DNA of 64,000 nucleotides from Chrysogorgia sp. JL179-B06 (lineage: Eukaryota; Cnidaria; Anthozoa; Scleralcyonacea; Chrysogorgiidae): the NCBI GenBank assembly GCA_035772405.1, contig JAYKKM010000156.1:1521501-1585500 (forward strand). The letters run 5' to 3'. A program made the translations under genes and the position numbers. The notes beneath the pieces were generated by a model. That model saw nothing but the letters and a program-made list of their open reading frames with translations, had not been told where the DNA came from and did no database searches. Every line of letters begins with the position of its first letter. Position 1 is the stretch's first letter. Shown one piece after another: positions 20,841 through 30,600 of this stretch.

Positions 20841-20957
20841 GTTAGATAATGGAGTCATAGACATAGAGTCATGCGAATTAAATAGAAGCCCCCAAGTGGA
20901 CTTCAATCTAATTCGAGGGACTCTGTACCCAAAGAGCACAAGGGACCATTATCTAAC
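20841..20957. repeat. MITE-like hairpin, 117 bp
   Basis: GTTAGATAATGG (20841-20852) pairs with CCATTATCTAAC (20946-20957). Inner segments 'GCGAATTAAATAGAAG' and 'CTTCAATCTAATTCG' also pair, so most of the element folds into one hairpin. It carries no coding capacity and is typical of a miniature inverted-repeat element. Confidence 0.75.
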
Positions 20958-22100
20958 ATTATCTTGTAATGGTTGGAACACAAAGTAATTTTAACTTTTA
21001 CTATAAATTTTTTTGCACGTACATGTACTGGAGACATTGACTTTATTGAATTCATTAGTGACTTTATTGAATTCATTAGTGAACTCTATATAGAGTCCAC
21101 TGTGTAATGCAAAATAAATCGAGAGATCTTTCATTGGACTCTAAATAGAGTTTGCTAATCTGTCTAATATTGATGAATTGAAGCACTATGGAATATAGAG
21201 CAGTGAAATACTGATTGGCTGAGTGGTTGCAACCATTCTCTAATGTTAATTCATTAACTTGGGTATTATCTTTAATTTCATATTATCTGTAAATTTAATA
21301 TTTAATTAGGTTGTTTCTTGCTTTTTAAAATATAGATGAAGTTGCAACTTTACCATTTCTGCTTCAACAAAACTAAGAGAAGAGTGGCTGGAAAATGTAT
21401 TCAGCTTATTTTGGTAAGTTTGAGTTTATCTTATCTACTAATACATTATTTATTATGCTTGTTAAAGAGCGTATACATACAGTACCTTCAAAAATCTGTA
21501 TAATTTTTAAATAATTTGAAAAAATGTTCTCCTTGCCAACAAAAACTGGCTGTTCAGTAGATATACACAGTACACCCACTTCACCAACTCCTTTTTATGT
21601 TTTAAGTTTGTCAATTTAAAGCTTGAGTATCAATACCCATGATTGGTCAGAAGTTTTGTGAGGATTCTCAATATCTGCATGTTTAATTGTATCAGCTACT
21701 GAAATTGTCAAGATCTAGTTGAGCACATATTCCGCACAATGGTATATCATCAGTACGCATTATCTACATACAAAATTGTTATCATGTATGTGCTGATGGG
21801 ATGCATGCCACTGACATGCTATCCAGCTAGGCAAACCACTTGTCCAGCAAACCAGAAATTTGTCCACAATTTAATTACTGTAGTGTAGATGAATACTGTG
21901 TTGAAAATGTATAATACAACAATTGTTGAATTCAGCTTTTTTGAGTCTTTTGACATCAATAATTATCAAGGTCTCTGTCTGCATTATCAGACTGCAGGCT
22001 TCAACTTTGTTAATTATTGTATTAAAAGACTCCTCTGATAATTGTTTATTATTATATTTTAATAATATATTGTTTATTATTATATTTTAATACCAAATAT
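20958..22100. other. AT-rich intergenic stretch with small repeats
   Basis: Contains a doubled 'GACTTTATTGAATTCATTAG' (about 21039-21080), an inverted pair 'AACTCTATATAGAGTCC' / 'GGACTCTAAATAGAGTTT' (about 21090-21160), and the first copy of a repeat (21979-22098) that recurs at 22370-22495. No gene is recognised. Confidence 0.45.
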
Positions 22101-22369
22101 ATTTTTGACTTGTTCACTCTAATTGCCTGAGAGTTTCCACACGATTATTTCCACGCGCGGCGCTCGATCACCCAATTTTCCCTCCCCAAAAGCCTATAAT
22201 ACAGGCTATCATTTGGCAAAATAGACGTGCAAGCAACTGCGCACGGTGAAAGGTAAAATATCAATAAAAATAATACTAGTAATGCATTGTTAATTTTTAT
22301 TTTTTATCAAAATGTGACTAGTTTCTGGAAACTAGTTGAACTAGTCTGGATCCACCCCTGCAACACTTC
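22101..22369. other. Intergenic stretch between two direct-repeat copies
   Basis: Single-copy sequence including a short CpG-rich run (about 22150-22170, CCACGCGCGGCGCTCG). No gene or RNA is supported. Confidence 0.35.
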
Positions 22370-22495
22370 TGCATTATCAGATTGCAGGCTTCAAATTTGT
22401 TAATTATTATATTAAAAATATAATAATAAACAATTATCAGAGGAGTCAGACTCCTCTGATAATTGTTTATTATTATATTTTAACACCAAATATAG
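22370..22495. repeat. Direct repeat of 21979-22098 with internal perfect palindrome
   Basis: Shares 'CTGCATTATCAGA-TGCAGGCTTC' and 'GACTCCTCTGATAATTG' with 21979-22098. In this copy, 33 bases (22415-22447) are followed, after one base, by their exact reverse complement (22449-22481), centred on GGAGTC-A-GACTCC. The first copy has only one arm, so the second arm arose by local inverted duplication or template switching. Confidence 0.85.
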
Positions 22496-22498
22496 GGA

Positions 22499-22669
22499 CT
22501 TAGGTCTTATCTTTTTCTTCTTGCCCTTTTTAGCCAAAGTTCTCAAAAGATTATCAAATGCCCAAACAATAGAAATCAAGGCAGCAATGGCACAAACATG
22601 CAAAGACAGGAGACATGCTCTGCAGGCAAGAAAAAACAAGTCAAAACATTTACCAATACATACATACAT
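22499..22669 (-). other. Possible exon encoding a membrane segment and Lys-rich tail
   Basis: On the minus strand a polypyrimidine tract and TGCCTGCAG acceptor (about 22620) precede an open frame reading 'ACLLSLHVCAIAALISIVWA' then 'FDNLLRTLAKKGKKKKIRPK'. This looks like one membrane-spanning helix followed by a basic tail. The frame continues through the palindrome at 22415-22481 and stops at 22412. The LINE at 22662-25761 lies directly upstream on the same strand. No family was recognised; it may be a stray exon or chance. Confidence 0.25.
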
Positions 22670-22846
22670 ATTTTATTAGGAGTTCCCCAAAGGGCTTTTC
22701 AACAACTAATTACATTCGTATACGTAATAAAACGCAAAAATTTAGTTAATAATACTATATACAGTATTCTATAAATATGATATCTAAAATATGAACAGAT
22801 TATGTTACTTCTAAAAATTGATATAAAACGCGGCTTGATGGAATGT

Positions 22847-23506
22847 CTAAGAAACTAAGAATTCATTAAACATTTGCTTTTTCGTGTTCTTCTTAAAACT
22901 GTGCATTGATATAACCTGTTTAAGGCTACTTTCTAAATTATTCCAGATTGTAACTGCTCTATAGCGGAAGCTTCGTTGTCCTGAGTTAGTTCTATGGAGT
23001 GGGATTTGTAGAAGTGCACGGTTACGTGTGTTGCGATCGTGTACATGTGAACGGCTAATTAACTTATTACAGAGATATTGTGGCGCCATCCCGTTTACAC
23101 ATTTGTACGTCATAACAGATTCCCTGTACAAGAGCTCTTCCTTAACCGGTAACCATCCTAACTGTTTTAATGCTGGTGTTATATGCTCGTACTTCTTAGT
23201 GTCCGTGATTATTCTGCAGGCAAAGTTCTGCACTGCCTGAAGTTTGCGTACATTATTAGCTGACGTGTTCGACCAAACAGTTGAGCAGTAAAATAGTTTA
23301 CTGAGTACTAAAGCTGAGATGATCAACTGTAACGTGTCACTGGGAAAACACTTCCTAACACGATTTATTTGGCAAAGTTTTGCCATGCATGAGGAGACCG
23401 TACTGGATACATGGGCGTCATATGATAAATGTGTATCAATTATGACTCCCAAGTCCTTGGCAGCTGGCGAGCGCTTGATCTCTTTTCCCAGGAACGATAG
23501 TGTCAT
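22847..23506 (-). CDS. LINE RT C-terminal region (3' part of ORF2)
   Basis: 219 codons continuing the RT protein: 'KDLGVIIDTHLSYDAHVSS', 'ALVLSKLFYCSTVW', 'LQAVQNFACRIITDTKKY', 'LGWLPVKEELLYRE', 'RYRAVTIWNNLESSLKQV'. This thumb/C-terminal layout is shared by CR1, L2 and related clades. It ends naturally at 22847, followed by about 170 bp of 3' UTR. Confidence 0.88.
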   Translation of the reverse strand: MTLSFLGKEIKRSPAAKDLGVIIDTHLSYDAHVSSTVSSCMAKLCQINRVRKCFPSDTLQLIISALVLSKLFYCSTVWSNTSANNVRKLQAVQNFACRIITDTKKYEHITPALKQLGWLPVKEELLYRESVMTYKCVNGMAPQYLCNKLISRSHVHDRNTRNRALLQIPLHRTNSGQRSFRYRAVTIWNNLESSLKQVISMHSFKKNTKKQMFNEFLVS

Positions 23507-23513
23507 GTCACTA

Positions 23514-24680
23514 TCAAGCCTGCCTTTGCAACAGTTGACGTGTCCCCACCAGGAGGAACTTGGTTTTATCAGGGTTTATCAAGAGCTGGTTCTGTGAGCA
23601 CCAAGTGGCGACGCGGTGGAGATCATCTTCTATGTTCTTTTTTGCAGTGACTATATTTTTTATTGGAAAGGACATGAACACTTTAGAGTCATCTACATAG
23701 GACTCCAGATGGCTGACTTGGGGGGCAGATGGTAGATCATTCAGATAGATACAGAAAAGTAAGGGAGATAAAATAGCTCCCTGTGGTACCCCATGGGTGA
23801 TAATGAGGGGTGAAGACACCGTTGATCCAATACGGACGCGTTGTGATCTGTCAGACAGGTAGCTATGAAACCATCCGACAGCGCAAGCAGAAGCACCTAC
23901 AGCACTCAATTTCCTCAGCAAAATGGCGTGGCTGATGCTATCGAAAGCTTTGGATAGGTCCAACAATACTAGTGCAGTCAGCTGTTTCTTGTCCATCGCC
24001 TCCAGGATGTAATCTGTTACGAGAAGGTTCAATGTCTCGGTAGAATAATGTTTTTTGTTCCCACTTTGATGGCAAGTCAAATGGTCGTTCCTCAGTAGAT
24101 ATGAACTGAATTGTTCGAGCGCTATCCTTTCACACACCTTTGAAGCCACCACAAGGAGCGAGAGTGGACGGTTGTTGGAAGCCATTTCATGGTCTCCTTC
24201 TTTCAATAATGGTATAACCTCCGCCTCTTTCCATTCATTGGGAAACATGGAAGTGGTGAGAGAACAATTCACAATGTCCGTAAGTGGTCCCAAGATGACT
24301 GGGAGGCAGTCTTTGATGACACGCATGCCTATCTTGTCTGGTCCGGGCGACTTATTCGATGGCATATTTTGGATAATACGTTGAACATCCGTACAGGTAA
24401 CTGGTCGAAAGTTAAACACCTCTACCAGAACTGGAGTTCTACATGATGGAAATGTGTGACATGGAAGAGTCATATCGCTGTCATTGTCTACGGCCAGAGA
24501 AGCAGCAGCTTCAGCAGCCCTCCTGCCAACTGATGAGAAGAACGCATTAAATTCGTCAGCGACCTGTTTAGGCTCCTTACTGTAAACGTGAACTTGTTTT
24601 TCTTTCGACGGAATGCTGCTGTTAATTATCTTCCACAAAGAACCAGGATTGTCTTTGTGCGTTTGGACTTCACTCCTCAC
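23514..24680 (-). CDS. LINE reverse transcriptase region (middle of ORF2)
   Basis: 388 codons with RT blocks 'RPLSLLVVASKVCERIALEQ', 'LLDLSKAFDSISHAILL' (first catalytic Asp), 'VPQGAILSPLLF' and 'SYVDDSKVFMSF' (catalytic Asp pair), ending in 'KTKFLLVGTRQLL'. The first Met is just where the frame restarts; homology extends upstream of it. The stop at 23514 results from a one-base frameshift at about 23520; the next frame carries on without loss of protein similarity. Confidence 0.88.
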   Translation of the reverse strand: MRSEVQTHKDNPGSLWKIINSSIPSKEKQVHVYSKEPKQVADEFNAFFSSVGRRAAEAAASLAVDNDSDMTLPCHTFPSCRTPVLVEVFNFRPVTCTDVQRIIQNMPSNKSPGPDKIGMRVIKDCLPVILGPLTDIVNCSLTTSMFPNEWKEAEVIPLLKEGDHEMASNNRPLSLLVVASKVCERIALEQFSSYLLRNDHLTCHQSGNKKHYSTETLNLLVTDYILEAMDKKQLTALVLLDLSKAFDSISHAILLRKLSAVGASACAVGWFHSYLSDRSQRVRIGSTVSSPLIITHGVPQGAILSPLLFCIYLNDLPSAPQVSHLESYVDDSKVFMSFPIKNIVTAKKNIEDDLHRVATWCSQNQLLINPDKTKFLLVGTRQLLQRQA

Positions 24681-24711
24681 ATATTCTTGCTCCGCGCGTT
24701 TAAGGGTAGTT

Positions 24712-25761
24712 TTAAATGTTATTCCGTGCCTCCTTGTAATTGTTCCAATCTGCGCTGTCCCGCGTCTGCTGGAAACGACCGTGTAACCGATCCTTCGAAC
24801 GCATGAGCTCCTTCATTTCGAGTGTAACATACGGGCAGGGACGGCTGCGGATCTTTATAGTCCTGACTGGAGCATGCGCATCTAAGGTGGATTGAAGAAC
24901 ATCGTTGAACGTTCTCAATTTAGCATTGACGTCATCTTCCGAAAAAATCGTCAAGAGGCGGTCTGAATTAGAGGCAAGGTCAGCTGTAAACAAGGAAGGT
25001 ACGTAGTTCTTATAACTTCGGACTGTAATGTAACAGGGCGGAGCTTTAGTAATCTTCAGCTTGACCACGATAAAAACAGGTAGATGATCACTGATAGGGA
25101 TAGGGAGTACGCCACTATCACGTACAAGGTCTGGGGATGTAACCAAGATTACATCAATGAGAGACTGACACGTAGGTGTGATTCTTGTTGGTGCGTTGAT
25201 AACTTGTGTCAGATTCAACTCAGACGAGATATCAATAAAAGCCTTGCGCTCGGGGCTATTCTTCATGGTGTTACAGTTAAGGTCACCCAAAATGATGATC
25301 GGCTTGGCTAATGACAACGCTTGCATGTAATTTGGCTTTAGCTGGTCTTGGAAGCAAGTCACAGGGCAGTCCGGTGGGCGATATGTCACACATATCACAA
25401 CTGACTTCAATTTTTTACATTGAAGTTTAAGCCAGAGCTGATGGAAGTTATTCTCTGATATTTGTAAAATATCGCTCATCACGAACGTCTTAATACCCTT
25501 ACGGATGTAAGCGCACACTCCACCGCCCCTCTTATGTAATCGATCCAATCTGTACAGCTTATAGCCATCAATATTTATTTCGCTGTTAGTTACAGTCGAA
25601 TTCAACCATGTCTCCGAGATTGTGATCACATCAAACTTGCTGGTTGTAGCGAATTCACGAAGCTGAATAAGATGAGCCACATTCCGTAGAGATCGAATAT
25701 TTAAATGAGTTATTTTTAACCTTGTAGTCCCAGGAGACATCACAGTGGACGTACAAATCAC
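24712..25761 (-). CDS. LINE endonuclease region (5' part of ORF2)
   Basis: About 349 codons covering the whole apurinic-endonuclease fold. Visible catalytic landmarks are N in 'HLNIRSL', E in 'ISETWL', D and N in 'GDLNCN', and the terminal SDH. The upstream GTG at 25761 is only where the frame can be opened; the first ATG (25737, 'MSPGTTRLKITHLN') is a likelier start if the protein begins here. The frame runs into the 21-bp minisatellite upstream, so the native 5' end is lost or altered. It ends at a TAA produced by a frameshift next to 'AACATTTAAAAC'. Confidence 0.85.
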   Translation of the reverse strand: MICTSTVMSPGTTRLKITHLNIRSLRNVAHLIQLREFATTSKFDVITISETWLNSTVTNSEINIDGYKLYRLDRLHKRGGGVCAYIRKGIKTFVMSDILQISENNFHQLWLKLQCKKLKSVVICVTYRPPDCPVTCFQDQLKPNYMQALSLAKPIIILGDLNCNTMKNSPERKAFIDISSELNLTQVINAPTRITPTCQSLIDVILVTSPDLVRDSGVLPIPISDHLPVFIVVKLKITKAPPCYITVRSYKNYVPSLFTADLASNSDRLLTIFSEDDVNAKLRTFNDVLQSTLDAHAPVRTIKIRSRPCPYVTLEMKELMRSKDRLHGRFQQTRDSADWNNYKEARNNI

Positions 25762-25763
25762 TC

Positions 25764-27139
25764 GATGCCTTGTATTTGCTCGTCAATGCCTTGTATTTGT
25801 TCGGCAATGCCTTCTATTTGTTCGTTGATGCCTTGTATTTGCTCGTCAATTCCTTGTATTTGCTCGTCAATGCCTGGTATTTGCTCGTCAATGCCTTGTA
25901 TTTGCTCGTCGATGCCTTGTATTTGCTCGTTGATGCCTTGTATTTTCTCGTCAGTGCCTTGTATTTGCTCGTCAGTGCCTTGTATTTGCTCGTCAATGCC
26001 TTGTATTTGCTCGTCGATGCCTTGTATTTGCTCGTCAATGCCTTGTATTTGCTCGTCGATGCCTTGTATTTGCTAGTCGATGCCTTGTATTTGCTAGTCA
26101 ATGCCTTGTATTTGCTCATCAATGCCTTGTATTTGCTCGTCAATGCCTTGTATTTGCTCGCCAGTGCCTTATATTTGCGAGTCAGTGCCTTGTATTTGCT
26201 AGTCAATGCCTTGTATTTGCTCATCAATGCCTTGTATTTGCTCGCCAATGCATTGTATTTGCTCGTCAATGCCTTGTATTTGCTCGTCAATGCATTGTAT
26301 TTGCTCGTCAATGCCTTGTATTTGCTATTCAATGCCTTGTATTTGCTCGTTGATGCCTTGTGTTTGCTTGTCGATGCCTTGTATTTGCTCGTCAGTGCCT
26401 TGTATTTGCTCGTTGATGCCTTGTATTTGCTCGTCAATGCCTTGTATTTTCTCGTCAGTGCCTTGTGTTTGCTCGTCAGTGCCTTGTATTTGCTCGTCGA
26501 TGCCTTGTATTTGCTCGTCAATGCCTTGTATTTGCTCGTCGATGCCTTGTATTTGCTAGTCGATGCCTTGTATTTGCTAGTCAATGCCTTGTATTTGCTC
26601 ATCAATGCCTTGTATTTGCTCATCAATGCCTTGTATTTGCTCATCAATGCCTTGTATTTGCTCGTTGATGCCTTCTATTTGCTGGTCAATGCATTGTATT
26701 TGCTAGACAATGCCGTGTAATTGGCAGTCAATGCCTTTTATTTGCTAGTCAATGCCTTGTATTTGCTCGTCAATGCCTTGTATTTGCTCGTTGATGCCTT
26801 GTATTTGCTAGTCAATGCCTTTTATTTGCTAGTCGATGCCTTGTATTTGCTCGCTGATGCCTTGTATTTGCTCGTCAATGCTTTGTATTTGATAGTCAAT
26901 GCCTTGTATTTGCTCGTTGATGCCTTGTATTTGCTCGTCAATCGCCCTTGTATTTGCTCGTCAATGCCTTGTATTTGCTAGTCAATGCCTTGTATTTGCT
27001 CATCAATGCCTTGTATTTCCTCATCAATGCCTTATATTTGCTAGTCAATGCGTTGTAATTGCTCATCAATGCCTTGTATTTGCTCGTCGATGCCTTGAAT
27101 TTTGCTCCTCAATGCCTTGTATTTGCTAGTCAATGCCTT
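25764..27139. repeat. 21-bp minisatellite, about 65 copies
   Basis: Tandem array of GCCTTGTATTTGCTCGTCAAT with variants (GTCGAT, GTTGAT, CTAGTC, CTCATC, TTTTCTCG). Because 21 is divisible by three, frames stay open on both strands and read as heptapeptides (ALYLLVN on plus, SKYKALT on minus). Stops occur only where CTAGTC variants fall in a given frame. These long frames are products of the period and no start, splice or regulatory context supports translation. The array abuts the 5' side of the LINE at 25761. Confidence 0.97.
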
Positions 27140-27699
27140 AATATAATAACTTTATCACATCAGTATTATAACTTTATCACATCAGTATTATAACTTTATC
27201 ACATCAGTATTACAACTTTATCACATCAGTATTATAACTTTATCACATCAGTATTATAATACCGATGACATCAGTATTATAACTTTATCACATCAGTATT
27301 ATGACTTTATCACATCAGTATTATAACTTTATCACATCAGTATTACAACTTTTTCACATCAGTATTATAACTTTATCACATCAGTATTATGACTTTATCT
27401 CATCAGTATTATAACTTTATCACATCAGTATTACAACTTTATCACATCAGTATTATAACTTTATCACATCAGTATTATGACTTTATCACATCAGTATTAT
27501 AACTTTATCACATCAGTATTACAACTTTTTCACATCAGTATTATAACTTTATCACATCAGTATTATGACTTTATCACATCAGTATTATAACTTTATCACA
27601 TCAATATTATGACTTTATCACATCAGTATTATAACTTTATCACATCAGTATTATAAATTTATCACATCAGTATTATAACTTTTTCACATCAGTATTATA

Positions 27700-30600
27700 A
27701 CTTTATCACATCAGTATTACAACTTTTTCACATCAATATTATAACTTTATCACATCAGTATTATAACTTTATCACATCAGTGTTACAACTTTATCACATC
27801 AGTGTTACAACTTTATCACATCAGTATTACATCTTTTCCACATCTGTATCATAAATTTATTACATCAGTATAATAACTTTATCACATCAGTATAATAACT
27901 TTATCACATCAGTATTATAACTTTATCACATCAGTATTATAACTTTATCACATCAGTATTACAACTTTATCACATCAGTATTATAACTTTATCACATCAG
28001 TATTATAACTTTATCACATCAGTATTATAATACCGATGACATCAGTATTATAACTTTATCACATCAGTATTATAACTTTATCACATCAGTATTACAACTT
28101 TTTCACATCAGTATTATAACTTTTTCACATCAGTATTATAACTTTATCACATCAGTATTATAACTTTATCACATCAGTATTATAACTTTATCACATCAGT
28201 ATTATAACTTTATCACATCAGTATTATGACTTTATCACATCAGTATTATAACTTTATCACATCAGTATTACAACTTTTTCACATCAGTATTATAACTTTA
28301 TCACATCAGTATTATGACTTTATCACATCAGTATTATAACTTTATCACATCAATATTATGACTTTATCACATCAGTATTATAACTTTATCACATCAGTAT
28401 TATAACTTTATCACATCAGTATTATAACTTTTTCACATCAGTATTATAACTTTATCACATCAGTATTACAACTTTTTCACATCAATATTATAACTTTATC
28501 ACATCAGTATTATAACTTTATCACATCAGTATTATGACTTTATCACATCAGTATTATAACTTTATCACATCAGTATTACAACTTCTTCACATCAGTATTA
28601 TAACTTTATCACATCAGTATGACAACTTTATCACATCAGTATTACAACTTTATCACATCAGTATGAAGTTTATTACATCACTATTACAACTTTATCACAT
28701 CAGTATTATAACTTTATCACATCAGTATTATAAATTTATCACATCAGTATTATAACTTTATCACATCAGTATTACAACTTTATCACATCAGTTGTAATAC
28801 TGATGTGATAAAGTTATAATACTGATGTGATAAAGTTATAATTAACTTTATCACATCAGTATTATAACTTTATCACATCAGTATTACAACTTTATCACAT
28901 CAGTATTATAACTTTATCACATCGGTATTATAAGTTTATCACATCAGTATTACAACTTTATCACATCAGTATTATAACTTTATCACATCAGTATTATAAC
29001 TTTATCATATCAGTATTATATCTCTATCACATCAGTATCACAACTTTATCACATCAGTATTATGACTTTATCACATCAGTATTACAGCTTTATCACATCA
29101 GTATTATAACTTTATCACATCAGTATTATAACTTTATCACATCAGTATTATAACTTTATCACATCAGTATTACAACTTTTTCACATCAGTATCATAACTT
29201 TATCACATCAGTATTATAACTTTATCACATCAGTATGAAGTTTGTTACATCACTATTACAACTTTATCACATCAGTATTGCAAGTTTATCACATCAGTAT
29301 TACAACTTTATTACATCAGTATTATAACTTTATCACATCAGTATTATAACTTTATCCCATCAGTATTATAACTTTATCACATCAGTATTACAACTTTATC
29401 ACATCAGTATTATAATTTATCACATCAGTATTATAACTTTATCACATCAGTATTACAACTTTATCTCATCAGTATTACAACTTTATCTCATCAGTATTAC
29501 AACTTTATCATAACAGTATTATAACTTTACATCAGTATTATAACTTTATCACATCAGTATTACAACTTTATCACATCAGTATTATAACTTTATCACATCA
29601 GTATTATAACTTTATCACATCAGTATTACAACTTTATCACATCAGTATTACAACTTTATCATATCAGTATTATAACTTTATCACATCAGTATTACAACTT
29701 TATCACATCAGTATTATAATTTTATCACATCAGTAATATAACTTTATCACATCAGTGTTACAACTTTATCACATCAGTGTTACAACTTTATCACATCAGT
29801 ATCACAACTTTATCACATCAGTATTATAACTTTATCACATAAGTATTATAACTTTATCACATCAGTATTATAACTTTATCACATCAGTATTATAACTTTA
29901 TCACATCAGTATTATAACTTTATCACGTCAGTATTATAACTTTATAACATCAGTATTATAACTTTATCACATCAGTATTATAACTTTATCGCATCAGTGT
30001 TACAACTTTATCACATCAGTGTTACAACTTTATCACATCAGTATTACATCTTTTCCACATCTGTATTATAACTTTATCACATCAGTATTATAACTTTATC
30101 ACATCAGTATTACAACTTTTTCACATCAGTATTATAACTTTTTCACATCAGTATTATAACTTTATCACATCAGTATTATAACTTTATCACATCAGTATTA
30201 TAACTTTATCACATCAGTATTATAACTTTATCACATCAGTATTATGACTTTATCACATCAGTATTATAACTTTATCACATCAGTATTACAACTTTTTCAC
30301 ATCAGTATTATAACTTTATCACATCAGTATTATAACTTTATCACATCAGTATTACAACTTTTTCACATCAATATTATAACTTTATCACATCAGTATTATA
30401 ACTTTATCACATCAGTGTTACAACTTTATCACATCAGTGTTACAACTTTATCACATCAGTATTACATCTTTTCCACATCTGTATCATAAATTTATTACAT
30501 CAGTATAATAACTTTATCACATCAGTATAATAACTTTATCACATCAGTATTATAACTTTATCACATCAGTATTATAACTTTATCACATCAGTATTACAAC

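Larger units (their letters stand above)
22662..25761 (-). mobile_element. CR1/L2-like LINE retrotransposon, nearly full ORF2, frame-broken
   Basis: Three minus-strand frames in order. 25761-24712 is an apurinic-type endonuclease ('LKITHLNIRSL', 'ISETWL', 'RGGGVCAYIRKGI', 'ILGDLNCN', 'ISDHLPVFI'). 24680-23514 is reverse transcriptase ('NKSPGPDKIG', 'LLDLSKAFDSISH' motif A, 'GVPQGAILSPLLFCIYLNDL' motif B, 'YVDDSKVF' motif C). 23506-22847 is the C-terminal region ('KDLGVIIDTHLSYDAHV', 'YRAVTIWNNLE'). The 3' UTR ends in an ATGT tail at about 22662-22676. In life it copies its RNA at a nicked target. All catalytic blocks remain but two single-base frameshifts (about 24700 and 23520) break it. ORF1 is absent. 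Confidence 0.95.

Noticed and set aside
24172..24384. Plus-strand frames opposite the LINE (also 23028-23240, 23319-23597, 25084-25311)
   Set aside because: Antisense shadows of the minus-strand endonuclease/RT coding region.
25770..26720. 316-codon hydrophobic 'ALYLLVN' protein
   Set aside because: The frame is open on both strands because the period is 21; no signal of coding selection is visible.
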